From NCBI GenBank assembly GCA_028284365.1, contig JANQRW010000042.1, positions 60,468 to 124,467 on the forward strand: a stretch of 64,000 nt of DNA, given 5' to 3'. The notes below the pieces were generated by a model, which ran no database searches, had not been told where the DNA came from, and worked only from the letters and a program-made list of their open reading frames with translations. Both the position numbers and the translations under genes were made by a program. Origin of the DNA: Marinicella sp. (lineage in GTDB: Bacteria > Pseudomonadota > Gammaproteobacteria > Xanthomonadales > Marinicellaceae). Shown one piece after another: positions 7,567 through 17,231 of this stretch (position 1 is the stretch's first letter; every line of letters starts with the position of its first letter).

Positions 7567-9126
7567 TTATTCAAAATTTTCTTTGATGTAACCATTCAGC
7601 AAGCGGACACCAAAGGATGTAGAGCCTGGTGATGCTTTACTTGGTGTGGCATCATCACGGTAGGCCACCCCAGCAATATCAAAATGCACCCAAGGTGTTG
7701 TTTCGCGCACAAAGGTGCCTAAAAATGCAGCACCGGCGCTGGCACCCGGTGCATCGGGGCCAGAATTCATGACATCAGCCATTTTGTGTTCAATGGCTTT
7801 AAAGTGGTTGTCATTCAAGGGCAACTGCCAAACCTGATCACCTGTTTGTTGACCCATTGCAATAAATTTAGGTACTAATTCATCATGGCGGGTGAACATA
7901 GGGGCATAGTCCTTACCAGTGGCTCGACTGGCAGATCCTGTTAAGGTGGCCAGGTTGATTAGCAGTTGTGGATTATAGGTGGTGTCACCGTAGTAGTTAG
8001 CATCAGCAAGCACCAATCGACCTTCAGCATCCGTTGATCTGATGGCAATGGTTTTACCTGACATGGAAGTGACAACATCACCAGGCCGTTGGGCGTTGCC
8101 CCCTGGCATGTTTTCAGCCAAAGCAGCAATGGCAACCACATTGACTTTAGCGTCACGTCCGGCCAATGCATATAAAGCACCCATCACACTGGCTGCGCCT
8201 GACATATCAAACTTCATGTTCCACATATTGGTTGGGTTTTTCAAACTGATGCCGCCGGTATCAAAGGTGATGCCTTTGCCAATCAATGCAATGGGAGCTT
8301 CATCTTTATCCCCGTTCATGAACTCAACCACCATCATTCGTGGCGGCCGTTTACTGCCACGACCCACACCATAGATGGCTCCCATGTTTTGTTTAACCAT
8401 ATCTTTTTCATTAAACACTTTGATCTTTATGTTTTCCATGCCTTTAAAATGACTTTTCCAACGCTGTACAAAACTTTCTGGATAGATGATATTAGCTGGC
8501 TCATTAGATATGTTTCGGGTGTACCAAATTGCGTTGGCAACTGGTTCCAGTTCGGTTTGGTAAAGTTCTGCGGCCTTATTTCCTTTGTTGATAACGATGG
8601 TCAGTTTAGGTTGGTGCTTGAGACGCTTGTTATCGGTGTAATATTTGTCAAAATAATAGCTGCCTAATTTTGCACCATAAGCCAAGTTAGCAATGGTTTT
8701 ACTGTCAGCCACATCAAAAACCAGAGGCGGAGCAGCTTTGAATTTTTTTACGGCTTTCTGGATGGCATTACCACCCATGTTTTGCCAGTCTAAGGCACTG
8801 TGTTGGACACCTTTTTCACCTAAACCAACCAATAGGATTTGCGATAATCCTGTACTTTTGGGGGCGGTGATTAATTGGGTGCTGTCTTTTTCACCTTTAA
8901 ATGCTGTGGCTTGGATGGCATGAGAGATGCCGCCCTGAGCTGCAGCGTCTAACTTGGCACCGAATTCACCCAGGTTACCTTCAGTATAAATGCCCAAAAC
9001 CAAATTGCCGGTTTCAGGCAGGTGTTCACTGAACTCAATCGTGGTTGGTTTGTTGTGGTTGTGGGCTTGGGCGAGGTTTAAATTCAAAACCAGTGTCGTT
9101 AGTATAATAAGTGAGCAGATTTTCAT
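7567..9126 (-). CDS. Exported M17 leucyl aminopeptidase
   Basis: 519 residues. The C-terminal catalytic domain has the M17 hallmarks: the metal-binding lysine and aspartates in LIGKGITFDTGGISLK and the signature STDAEGRLVLAD. These dimetal enzymes remove N-terminal residues from peptides. Unlike the cytosolic PepA enzymes it begins with a clear signal peptide (MKICSLIILTTLVLNLNLAQA, cleavage about residue 21) followed by a His-rich stretch, so it should act in the periplasm or outside. An AGGA element lies upstream of the ATG. The gene stands alone. Confidence 0.9.
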   Translation of the reverse strand: MKICSLIILTTLVLNLNLAQAHNHNKPTTIEFSEHLPETGNLVLGIYTEGNLGEFGAKLDAAAQGGISHAIQATAFKGEKDSTQLITAPKSTGLSQILLVGLGEKGVQHSALDWQNMGGNAIQKAVKKFKAAPPLVFDVADSKTIANLAYGAKLGSYYFDKYYTDNKRLKHQPKLTIVINKGNKAAELYQTELEPVANAIWYTRNISNEPANIIYPESFVQRWKSHFKGMENIKIKVFNEKDMVKQNMGAIYGVGRGSKRPPRMMVVEFMNGDKDEAPIALIGKGITFDTGGISLKNPTNMWNMKFDMSGAASVMGALYALAGRDAKVNVVAIAALAENMPGGNAQRPGDVVTSMSGKTIAIRSTDAEGRLVLADANYYGDTTYNPQLLINLATLTGSASRATGKDYAPMFTRHDELVPKFIAMGQQTGDQVWQLPLNDNHFKAIEHKMADVMNSGPDAPGASAGAAFLGTFVRETTPWVHFDIAGVAYRDDATPSKASPGSTSFGVRLLNGYIKENFE

Positions 9127-9266
9127 AAACTTAATTCATCCTGTTGTCTATCAGTAAAGGGTCGTGTCTGTTAATTCAGCTAACAAAACAGCCAAAGATC
9201 ATATAGCTTTTGCTGTGAAAATTTAGTTGATTTTTCGATCTGATATTGTAACAGCTCAAGTATCAG

Positions 9267-9989
9267 TTATTTGAGGTAGTCTTGAGCGGTGTAATAACCA
9301 CCGTTTTTTCCAGATTTTGTAGTTAACTCGAAACAGATCGCTGCAATGTCATCTGGGCTGGCCAATTGACCATTCTCGTACCATTCTTGCCATGTGTTGA
9401 CCATTGGAAAATCATCTTCAGATTGTGAGCGAATTTGGGATTGCATGCCAGTATCCATCACGCCTGGGTTAATGACCAAGCAATTGATGGGGTACTCACA
9501 GGATTTTTGTTCAGTTGCTACAGTATCCATAAAGCGTTCAAAAAATGCTTTACTGGCGGAGTACATCGCCAGACCTGGTATATCGCGCCTGGCAGCACCA
9601 GAAGAAATATAGGCCACAGATTTATGTGCTTGGGATTGTTGAAAAGTTTTTACATATGCATGCAGTAACAGCATGGTTGATTGAATGTTGATGTTCAGGT
9701 GTTGTTCAATTGATTCGACATCGGTGTCTTTTAAAGAGCCAAATGGTGCCAGCACAGCAGTGTTAATGATGAGGTTGATGTCTGTAACTGATTGATCTTG
9801 CATAACTGAAAAAGAATCTTTGAAGACACTCAATGCTTTTGTTGGGTTAGCAAAGTCACAATCAATGTGGTTTTCACCTTGACCTGATCTGGAAAATTCC
9901 AACACCTGATGATTGTTGGCTTTAAATTTTTCGACCAAAGAAATTCCCAGGCCTTTCGAACCTCCGGCTATGTAAGTGATTGATTTCAT
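9267..9989 (-). CDS. Short-chain dehydrogenase/reductase
   Basis: 240 residues from the ATG at 9989, chosen because AAAGGATC lies about nine bases upstream and the protein then begins directly with the first beta strand (MKSITYIAGGSKGLG). An ATG 33 bases earlier would add an unlikely polar tail. The glycine-rich cofactor motif GGSKGLG (residues 9-15), the NAG-equivalent strand (INTAVLAPFG) and the catalytic YSASK are present. Substrate is unknown; the protein is complete. It runs in the same direction as the upstream ribosomal-oxygenase gene after a 60-base gap. Confidence 0.85.
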   Translation of the reverse strand: MKSITYIAGGSKGLGISLVEKFKANNHQVLEFSRSGQGENHIDCDFANPTKALSVFKDSFSVMQDQSVTDINLIINTAVLAPFGSLKDTDVESIEQHLNINIQSTMLLLHAYVKTFQQSQAHKSVAYISSGAARRDIPGLAMYSASKAFFERFMDTVATEQKSCEYPINCLVINPGVMDTGMQSQIRSQSEDDFPMVNTWQEWYENGQLASPDDIAAICFELTTKSGKNGGYYTAQDYLK

Positions 9990-10049
9990 GTTATTTGATC
10001 CTTTGTTTTTGTCTTGAGTCATGGTTTGAGTTAACCAACACCCACCTGA

Positions 10050-11192
10050 TTAGGGGTTGTACTGGGTAATTATATTCATCTCTGCCAGGTGGTTGATGAC
10101 CTGAGAATCATTTTCACTTGGTTGTGGCAGTAAATCAAGAAGTGTGAATTGATCTTTGTTGCAAATGACCTTTGCTAAATGCAGGGATGTCTCGAACATT
10201 TCACCATCGACATACAAATGGGCACGTCTTGATTGATTGTCGTGGTAGGCGAAAACCGAAAAAGGATTTTTACAGAAAAGGTTTGAACCATGATCTGTGT
10301 GTTGTGAACTGAATGTTTCTCCCTCATTCAACAGTCGGTAATTAGTAATGAATTGGCCAAATAAGTCTGCGAGTGTTTCATCAGGTAGGTTGTGAAGTTG
10401 TTTGAATAGGTTTCGGAGATAACTAATCTCATGCTGACCAATTGAATTATCAGTTTCTGTTTTTTCAGTTGTGTCTTTGAAACGGTTTTGAGTTGGTATC
10501 GCATGTGCTAATTCGCTGACCACTTCTGTAAGTAATTCGCTTTTAGCCGGAGCTCGCAGGCCAATAGAACATGTGATGCAATCATCGGAGGTAGAAATAC
10601 CATGGTGGGGAATTTCTGGTGGCAGATAGAGAATATCACCTGCTTTGAGTTCAATTTCATTTTGTGGCAAGTAATTTTCAATGACTGCCAGTTCACTGTC
10701 TTCTACCAATTTAACTTCGCCCAAAGGGTGGTTGTCATAAGACCATTGGCGGGTACCTTGAACCTGAACAAGGAACACATCATAGTGGTCAGTGTGTGCA
10801 CCAACAGATGCACCATTAGGGGCAAAAGACATCATTAAATCATCAAAGCGCCAGTTTTTGATGAATGGAAACCATTGCATAAGGGATAAGGCTTTGGGAT
10901 ACCATTTCTCAATGTCTGAAACCAGTAAAGTAGGTTTATGTGCTTTGAGTCCTTGCCATGCTCCGGGTTCATCATAAACAACTTGATAATGGGTGTCATT
11001 TTCTGAAAAAACGATTCTTGATTGAACGCCGTGTTTTTCAGCTAACTGAAACAATTGTTGCTGATTGGGTAAGCAGCTTAGATCAATGGCAGTGTTTTTG
11101 AATAAGAAAGGCGCACGCTGCCAGTGAGTCTTAAAGAACTCACTGGCAGCGATGGATTGACCATCAAAGACGTTTGGCTTGGGCTTTGGCAT
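10050..11192 (-). CDS. roxA: JmjC/cupin ribosomal oxygenase (RoxA/YcfD family)
   Basis: 380 residues of the Fe(II)/2-oxoglutarate-dependent family whose E. coli member hydroxylates an arginine of ribosomal protein L16. The iron-binding triad is visible as HTDHYD (His133, Asp135) and a distal His in PPEIPHHG (about 196). The C-terminal half matches the dimerisation and winged-helix region in length. The start overlaps the 3' end of purB by 29 bases, so expression is probably coupled to purB. The assignment rests on motif layout and length. Confidence 0.85.
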   Translation of the reverse strand: MPKPKPNVFDGQSIAASEFFKTHWQRAPFLFKNTAIDLSCLPNQQQLFQLAEKHGVQSRIVFSENDTHYQVVYDEPGAWQGLKAHKPTLLVSDIEKWYPKALSLMQWFPFIKNWRFDDLMMSFAPNGASVGAHTDHYDVFLVQVQGTRQWSYDNHPLGEVKLVEDSELAVIENYLPQNEIELKAGDILYLPPEIPHHGISTSDDCITCSIGLRAPAKSELLTEVVSELAHAIPTQNRFKDTTEKTETDNSIGQHEISYLRNLFKQLHNLPDETLADLFGQFITNYRLLNEGETFSSQHTDHGSNLFCKNPFSVFAYHDNQSRRAHLYVDGEMFETSLHLAKVICNKDQFTLLDLLPQPSENDSQVINHLAEMNIITQYNP

Positions 11193-12531
11193 TGCCTAGG
11201 TAGTTGGCTGGTGTCATCGCCATCAAGCGCTCTTTGGCATCTGCTGGGATGTCTAAGGTCATAATAAAGGCTTGCATCTGTTGTTGGTCAACTTTGTGTC
11301 CTCGGGTCAACTCTTTGAGCTTTTCGTAAGGATTTTCAACGCCATAACGACGCATAACAGTTTGAATCGGTTCAGCCAAAAGCTCCCAGTTATTGTCTAA
11401 GTCATGCAACAGCATGTCTTCGTTGATGGCCAATTTGCCTAAACCTTTTTTAAGTGAAGCCCAGGCGATGGCACAGTGACCAAAAGCCGTCCCCAGCGCG
11501 CGCAAGACGGTTGAGTCGGTCAAATCTCTTTGCCAACGAGAAACAGGTAATTTTTCTGCCAAATGATTCAGCGTTGCATTGGATAAGCCTAAATTACCTT
11601 CGGCATTTTCAAAATCAATCGGGTTGACTTTATGTGGCATGGTTGATGAGCCAATTTCACCAGCTACGGTTTTTTGAGTGAAGTAGCCATTAGAAATGTA
11701 AGCCCAGACATCACGTGCCAGATCTAATTGAATGGTGTTTAATCGGATCATGTTATGACACAGTTCAGCCACAAAATCATGGGGCTCAATTTGGGTGGTA
11801 AAAGGGTGAAAAGTTAAGCCCAATTCACTGATGAAATTCTCAGAAATTTGTGGCCAATCTAAATCAGGGTAAGCACTGTAGTGGGCATTGAAATTACCCA
11901 CGGCTCCGTTCATCTTACCGAACAAAGTGATGTGATTGAGCTGATCAAGCTGATATTTAAGTCTGAATACCACATTGGCCATCTCTTTGCCCATAGTAGT
12001 AGGAGAGGCCGGCTGGCCGTGAGTTTTAGCCATCATGGGTATATCGGCATATTCGATTGCCATGGTAGAAAGTTGGTCAATGGTGCCTTGGATGGTTGGA
12101 ACAAAAACAGCCTCGCGAGCGGCTTTCAACATCAAAGCATAGCTTAAATTATTGATGTCTTCAGAAGTACAGGCAAAATGCACAAACTCTTTGATTTTGT
12201 TCAATTCATCATGTGTGCTGAGTTGTTGCTTGATGTAATATTCAACAGCTTTAACATCATGGTTTGTGGTGGCTTCGATGTCTTTGACTTTCTGTGCTTC
12301 ATCAGGTGTGAAGTTGTCATAAATAGACATGACCCAGTCAATGTGTTTTTGACTCAGTTCGCCGACTTCGCCAATGCCTTGTGTTTGGCCCAAGTGAATT
12401 AACCATTTTAATTCGACCAACAGGCGATTTTTGATTAAGCCATATTCACTGAAAATGTGACCAAATTGTTTGGTTTTGTTGTGATAACGTCCATCGACTG
12501 AAGTGATGGCGGTTAATTCTGAAAGTTGCAT
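11164..12531 (-). CDS. purB: Adenylosuccinate lyase
   Basis: 455 residues, the normal length for PurB, which splits SAICAR and adenylosuccinate to release fumarate in purine synthesis. The fumarase-superfamily signature GSSTMPHKVNP is intact, the catalytic-region HGQPASPTTMGKE is present, and the N-terminus (MQLSELTAITSVDGRY) is characteristic of the proteobacterial enzyme. The 3' end overlaps the ribosomal-oxygenase gene. A terminator of the upstream gene lies about 90 bases before the start, so purB should have its own promoter in 12532-12622. Confidence 0.97.
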   Translation of the reverse strand: MQLSELTAITSVDGRYHNKTKQFGHIFSEYGLIKNRLLVELKWLIHLGQTQGIGEVGELSQKHIDWVMSIYDNFTPDEAQKVKDIEATTNHDVKAVEYYIKQQLSTHDELNKIKEFVHFACTSEDINNLSYALMLKAAREAVFVPTIQGTIDQLSTMAIEYADIPMMAKTHGQPASPTTMGKEMANVVFRLKYQLDQLNHITLFGKMNGAVGNFNAHYSAYPDLDWPQISENFISELGLTFHPFTTQIEPHDFVAELCHNMIRLNTIQLDLARDVWAYISNGYFTQKTVAGEIGSSTMPHKVNPIDFENAEGNLGLSNATLNHLAEKLPVSRWQRDLTDSTVLRALGTAFGHCAIAWASLKKGLGKLAINEDMLLHDLDNNWELLAEPIQTVMRRYGVENPYEKLKELTRGHKVDQQQMQAFIMTLDIPADAKERLMAMTPANYLGNAKAQAKRL

Positions 12532-12622
12532 GCTGCCCAGCTTGGGTTTGAAAGCGGGAATTATAAAGTCTACAGTGGTTTAAAACAATTCAGAATGAGA
12601 CTATCGTTGATATTGGAGCTAT

Positions 12623-12657
12623 AAAAAAAACGGGACTTGGTCAAAGACCAAATCCCG
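12623..12657 (-). terminator. Intrinsic terminator of the peroxiredoxin-like gene
   Basis: On the minus strand a near-perfect stem (CGGGATTTGGTC / GACCAAGTCCCG, loop of three) at 12657-12631 is followed by eight T residues. A second, separate stem (10 bp, arms 12663-12672 and 12688-12697) lies just before it. The order fits termination of the gene ending at 12718. Confidence 0.85.
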
Positions 12658-12717
12658 CTGGTGGTTGGTGGCATAAAGGGGGAAGGCGCCACCAACCATG
12701 CTCGCATTGTAACTCTT

Positions 12718-13368
12718 TTACGGGTTACGTTTCAAATAGTCAATTGCAACAGACTGTAAAATATTGGGTGCCAGTCTAATTTTATAATCAGGATTAACAT
12801 ACTGAAATTGAATGATGCCATCCTTACCAACCACAAATGTAGCTGGGGCGGGTAATAAATGGTGGTCATAACCCGATGCTTTTTCTAAATCAATACCCCA
12901 TTCTTTATATTTCTCGACGGTTTCTGGCTCGACTTTGAAAGCGATTCTAAAGGCCTTGGAGATTTCCATACTGGCATCAGATAACAGTTGGTGTTTGGTT
13001 TCGGCTGTCAGATCCGCTTTAAGTTTTTGATCTTTCAAACTTTCTAGTAAAAAGCTGGGTTGATCAGGGCTGATAAAGAATACGTCAAAACCTTTTTCGA
13101 CCAAATCCTTTTCTACCATACGCATTTCCCCTAAATGGGCATTACAGTAAGGACACCAGCCACCCCTATAAAATGTCAGAACAAATGGTTTCTGTATTTT
13201 TTCAGGATCAAATTTAATGACTTCACCAGATGGTGTTTTGGCAGAGAATGAAGGTATGCTCATACCTGGTAGCAAAGGTGTGACATCTTCTGCCTGATCA
13301 AAATAATCTTTGCTGATTACAGAGGCGCTAAAAAGTAACCCCATTAGTGTTATGGATACGAATTTCAT
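12718..13368 (-). CDS. Exported peroxiredoxin-like (AhpC/TSA) protein
   Basis: 216 residues with an N-terminal signal peptide (MKFVSITLMGLLFSASVIS) and a thioredoxin-fold domain carrying FYRGGWCPYCNAHL near 68-81. That CPYC active site is typical of the peroxiredoxin-like 2 subgroup and would reduce peroxides or act as a thiol reductase in the periplasm. A thioredoxin-fold proline motif (LPAPATFVV) follows later. It is monocistronic and ends in a strong terminator. Confidence 0.85.
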   Translation of the reverse strand: MKFVSITLMGLLFSASVISKDYFDQAEDVTPLLPGMSIPSFSAKTPSGEVIKFDPEKIQKPFVLTFYRGGWCPYCNAHLGEMRMVEKDLVEKGFDVFFISPDQPSFLLESLKDQKLKADLTAETKHQLLSDASMEISKAFRIAFKVEPETVEKYKEWGIDLEKASGYDHHLLPAPATFVVGKDGIIQFQYVNPDYKIRLAPNILQSVAIDYLKRNP

Positions 13369-13484
13369 TGTTATACTCGCTTTTTAAATGTGGCTATAAA
13401 GACCCTGATACACACGATCTTATTTCAAACAAGTTTAAGAAATAGTTATAATGTTGTTTTTTTTCTATCTGAGTCATTAAAAAC

Positions 13485-14630
13485 ATGAGAATTAGCAGTC
13501 ATTTTGACGGCGGCCGCATAGAGGTGGTGAAAGCCGAAGATTTCCAGGACATCCAAGTAAAGATTGATCATGATTCACACTCTGAGTTTCGTCAGTGGTT
13601 TCATTTTCGCATTCAGGGTGTAAAAAACCAGGACTGTGTTTTAAAGTTCCTTAATGCATCGGAAACATCTTATGTTGAAGGGTGGAAAGACTATGATGTT
13701 TGTGCTTCAACTGATAGGCAAGAGTGGTTTCGAATTCCTACGGAATTTGATGGCAAACAATTAACTGTCGAGTTCAACACCGATACCGATGACATCTATT
13801 TCGCTTATTTTGCGCCTTACTCATTTGAACGGCATTTGAATTTATTGGCATTTGCGCAACAGTCTGGTTTGTGTACTTTGCAGAACCTCGGACAGACCCT
13901 TGATGGTCGGGATTTTGATATGCTGATCGTTGAAGATGAAGATGTGGACTTGGAAGAAAAGCTCAATGTGTGGATGATAGCAAGACAACACCCAGGAGAA
14001 ACCATGGCTGAATGGTTTGTGGAAGGTTTTTTAGAGTCTTTGTTGGACCAAGACAACCCAACATCGCGACAATTGTTACAGAAATGCCGTTTTCATGTGG
14101 TGCCAAACATGAATCCTGATGGTGCTTATCGTGGTAATTTGAGAACCAATGCTTCAGGTGCAAACCTAAACCGAGAATGGCTAGAGCCTTCAATGGAAGC
14201 CAGTCCTGAAGTTTATCTGGTGCGGGAACAGATGCACAAACGTGGATTGGATATGTTTTTAGACATCCACGGTGATGAAGCCATTCCTTATAACTTTGTG
14301 GCTGGTTGTGAAGGTAATCCGAATTATGATTCACGTTTGAAATTGTTTGAAGATACATTCAAAGCGGCTTGGCATGCAGCCAGTCCAGATTTTCAAGACG
14401 TGCATAAATACGATGATGATGAACCAGGTAAAGGTGATTTGCGTATTGCGACCAACTATGTGGGCCAAACCTTTAAGACGCTGGCTTATACAGTTGAGAT
14501 GCCTTTCAAAGACAACCATAACTTGCCTGATGAAGAATATGGTTGGTCACCTGAACGGTGTAAAAAGTTTGGTGAAGATGTGGTGATTGCGATTAATAAC
14601 ACCATCCCAACGTTACTTAATAACAAGTGA
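13485..14630 (+). CDS. M14 carboxypeptidase of the cytosolic carboxypeptidase (CCP/AGBL-like) type
   Basis: 381 residues, no signal peptide. An N-terminal beta-sandwich (about residues 1-115) precedes the M14 domain, the arrangement of eukaryotic cytosolic carboxypeptidases. Zinc ligands are visible in ARQHPGETMAEW (His and Glu), with the further His in LDIHGDEAIPYN. NPDGAYRGN and ANLNREW are family landmarks, and VEMPFKDN should carry the catalytic Glu. Eukaryotic relatives remove C-terminal or side-chain glutamates from proteins; the bacterial substrate is unknown. It is followed by a membrane protein whose GTG overlaps its stop. Confidence 0.88.
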   Translation: MRISSHFDGGRIEVVKAEDFQDIQVKIDHDSHSEFRQWFHFRIQGVKNQDCVLKFLNASETSYVEGWKDYDVCASTDRQEWFRIPTEFDGKQLTVEFNTDTDDIYFAYFAPYSFERHLNLLAFAQQSGLCTLQNLGQTLDGRDFDMLIVEDEDVDLEEKLNVWMIARQHPGETMAEWFVEGFLESLLDQDNPTSRQLLQKCRFHVVPNMNPDGAYRGNLRTNASGANLNREWLEPSMEASPEVYLVREQMHKRGLDMFLDIHGDEAIPYNFVAGCEGNPNYDSRLKLFEDTFKAAWHAASPDFQDVHKYDDDEPGKGDLRIATNYVGQTFKTLAYTVEMPFKDNHNLPDEEYGWSPERCKKFGEDVVIAINNTIPTLLNNK

Positions 14631-14974
14631 CGCCAACAGAATTTTTATACGCCAACAACTGGTTAATAGCCCTAACGGTAGCGGCAGGAGTCATTGCCTG
14701 GGCTGTGCTTATTCTTCAGGCACTGTTTCATGACAAGCGCATTGCCTTGGTGGGTGTTTTTGGTAGCCTTTTGTTCAGTTTTACTTTTATGTTTCCTGCT
14801 GTTATACCGAATTTGATCAAATATGCGGCTACTGGCTTGTGTGTTTTATTTTTTGTCTGGTTTTTGTTGAGAAACTTTCGTAAACCGGTGATTTTTTTAT
14901 CAGCTTTGGTAGTGATTTTCAGTGGTGTCTTTGGGTGGTGGTTATACCAGACTTATCAGGCATTGGTTGGTTAA
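14627..14974 (+). CDS. Small membrane protein of unknown function
   Basis: 115 residues starting with GTG at 14627, which overlaps the upstream stop (GTGA). About four hydrophobic helices fill the chain (near 12-32, 38-58, 62-82 and 88-110), with few charged residues. No family is recognised. Overlap with the carboxypeptidase gene implies co-translation. Its stop is separated by only two bases from the end of the converging GGDEF gene. Confidence 0.65.
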   Translation: MTPTEFLYANNWLIALTVAAGVIAWAVLILQALFHDKRIALVGVFGSLLFSFTFMFPAVIPNLIKYAATGLCVLFFVWFLLRNFRKPVIFLSALVVIFSGVFGWWLYQTYQALVG

Positions 14975-14976
14975 GT

Positions 14977-16137
14977 TTATACCGCAATGGCTCGATTCCG
15001 TCCACGACTTTTCGCGTCGTACATAGCAAGATCAGCTCGTTTGAGTGTTTGGGTAAAGCACTCTTCATCTGTTTTTCGTTCTGCAACTCCTATTGATACT
15101 GTGGTGTAGAATTTGTATTGACCATAAATGTGTTCCATGTTTTGAATGTCATTGAGTAGATTTTGGGCCAATACTTCAGCAGCATCAATAGAGGATTCGG
15201 GCAGTAACACAAAAAACTCCTCGCCACCAAAACGACCAACCAAATCCTTAGGCCCTAAACAATTTTTGATTAGTGTAGCAATGTCGATCAACACTTGATC
15301 TCCAGCAGCATGCCCAAATTCGTCATTGATATTTTTAAATTTATCCAAATCAATCAGCATCACTGAAATTGGTTTGTTAAAACGTATTGCTTTTTTAAAT
15401 AGAGCCTGGGTTTTGATTTCAATGGCATGGCGATTGTATATTTTTGTCAAACTATCAATCGATGCCATTCTGGCCAATTCACGGTATGCTTTCTCTTGAT
15501 GCATCATCATAAATCCAAATGTTGAGACCACTGGTCCAATGACAGCTACAATGATGGTTATGACATCGGTAATGGATATTTGATTAAAATCCCAGGCCAG
15601 TCTTGGGTCAACAAAGTAGTCAAAACAGCGAAAAAAGAGCACAATTTGAAAAAGTAGACTGGCACTATAGATGATGACTTTCGCTGCTGACGGGTATTTA
15701 AAGATTTCTATTAACAAGGGCCTAATTAAAACTGCCATGGCCAGCATGATTCCGATGCAGGTGATAAAAATTGTGGCTGAAATATTTTGCCAGACCAACC
15801 CAGTCACTAACAGTGCTATACAGGTGAGTAAAAGGTTCAATAGGTGAAAACGAATCAGATTGATTTTTAAGAAGATAGCCATTGCTTGTGACATACTTGT
15901 AATACCTACAACTGCCGCAAATTGACCAGTCAAGTTAACAATCACAGGAGCGCTTTCTTGAAAACCAATGAAGATGAGGTATGAAAGGGCTAAAAAGAAT
16001 AGTCCAATAGACCAATGTTTCATGCTTTTAGAGGCGATCGGGGGAAACTGTTTGGCAGTTATCAGAATAATGACTGCCATTATGGCATTAATTGACAGGC
16101 CTAAAATCATGGCCGTCATCATGTCTACTGTTCCCAT
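14977..16137 (-). CDS. Membrane-bound diguanylate cyclase (GGDEF domain)
   Basis: 386 residues. The first about 210 form seven or so transmembrane helices. The C-terminal domain (about 215-386) is a GGDEF domain with an intact GGEEF active site (VGRFGGEEFFVLLP) and the upstream landmark MLIDLDKFKNINDEFGHAAGDQ, so it should synthesise cyclic di-GMP. No RxxD inhibitory site is evident just before the active-site loop. No EAL or PAS domain is present. The membrane sensor region does not match a family I recognise. It is monocistronic. Confidence 0.9.
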   Translation of the reverse strand: MGTVDMMTAMILGLSINAIMAVIILITAKQFPPIASKSMKHWSIGLFFLALSYLIFIGFQESAPVIVNLTGQFAAVVGITSMSQAMAIFLKINLIRFHLLNLLLTCIALLVTGLVWQNISATIFITCIGIMLAMAVLIRPLLIEIFKYPSAAKVIIYSASLLFQIVLFFRCFDYFVDPRLAWDFNQISITDVITIIVAVIGPVVSTFGFMMMHQEKAYRELARMASIDSLTKIYNRHAIEIKTQALFKKAIRFNKPISVMLIDLDKFKNINDEFGHAAGDQVLIDIATLIKNCLGPKDLVGRFGGEEFFVLLPESSIDAAEVLAQNLLNDIQNMEHIYGQYKFYTTVSIGVAERKTDEECFTQTLKRADLAMYDAKSRGRNRAIAV

Positions 16138-16310
16138 TTGTCCCTCTGAAAGATGGTCAGAAAATAGTTTTAAAGCAACTCAATTTGATACACACCTTTT
16201 TATCATAGCGATATTTGGGGGCGCTTGACAAGTTTTTTATCGGTGCTTGCTAAGAGAAATAATTGATTCAATTAGGGGTTTTAATAAAACAATTTCAAAT
16301 ATCAATTTAA

Positions 16311-17231
16311 TCAGGGTTTAACATAATTCAGAGGATTGACAGGTTTGCCATTTTTGCGTATCTCAAAATGAAGGTTATTGATATTGGTACCACTGCTTCC
16401 CAGTTCAGCAATTACTTGTCCTCGTGTAACTGTTTGGCCTTCGCGAACTTTCAAGGATTTATTATGACCATAAGCACTGAGGAAGGCATCATTGTGTTTA
16501 ATGATGATAAGCTCACCGTAACCCAAGAGGCCATTACCACTGTATACCACCACACCAGCTTCAGCAGCCTTTATCGGCTGACCGGCCAGACCACTGATAG
16601 ATATGCCTTTTCTGGCAGGATTACTGGCTAAAAAGGTGGTGCGAATTTTTCCTTTGGTGGGCCACAACCATTTTAGGTCGATTTTATTGGGTGTTTGTAC
16701 TGTTATTGGTTTTTGAGCCGGTGGTTTTGAGATTGGTTTAGGGTTGGTGGTGGTTGATTCTGCAACAACTGGTTTAGATATTGTGGTTGATTTGTTTGAT
16801 TTTAGAGTGTCAGATGTTTGGGTTTTTGTGTTGGTTTTGGGTAATGGTTCGTTTTTTGCAACGATTGGTTTTTGGGTGATAATCGGTTGGGTTTTTACCT
16901 TGGCGTTGTTTGTGGGTTTGAACACCGCATCCTTTGTTTCGCCTGTTAATCTAATGATTTGGTTGGGGTAAATGCGATAGGGTGGTTTGATGTTGTTGAT
17001 TGATGCCAGGGTTTTATAGTCTTTGTGATAGCGAAAGCCAATCGAGTATAAAGAGTCACCCTTAACCACTTTATGGGTAAGGTTTTGTTTGTTGTTTTTG
17101 TTATGTCGGGTGTTGGATTTAACGTAGCTGCGATGTGGCTTGGTGCCTATCTCATCAACTTTGGCCGGACGATGTGGCGCACAAGCAAACAAACAGAAAA
17201 GTCCAATTGTGATGATTAAATGACGCATCAT
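16311..17231 (-). CDS. nlpD: Murein hydrolase activator NlpD (LysM/LytM lipoprotein)
   Basis: 306 residues. A lipoprotein signal ends at Cys17 (LFACAPH). A LysM domain follows at about 52-96 (VVKGDSLYSIG...IYPNQIIRL), then a Thr/Lys/Pro-rich linker, then a LytM/M23 domain (about 190-306). The LytM zinc ligands are degenerate, as in NlpD/EnvC, which activate amidases at the septum rather than cut peptidoglycan. The start overlaps the pcm stop (ATGA). Normally rpoS follows nlpD; here a GGDEF gene does. Confidence 0.9.
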   Translation of the reverse strand: MMRHLIITIGLFCLFACAPHRPAKVDEIGTKPHRSYVKSNTRHNKNNKQNLTHKVVKGDSLYSIGFRYHKDYKTLASINNIKPPYRIYPNQIIRLTGETKDAVFKPTNNAKVKTQPIITQKPIVAKNEPLPKTNTKTQTSDTLKSNKSTTISKPVVAESTTTNPKPISKPPAQKPITVQTPNKIDLKWLWPTKGKIRTTFLASNPARKGISISGLAGQPIKAAEAGVVVYSGNGLLGYGELIIIKHNDAFLSAYGHNKSLKVREGQTVTRGQVIAELGSSGTNINNLHFEIRKNGKPVNPLNYVKP

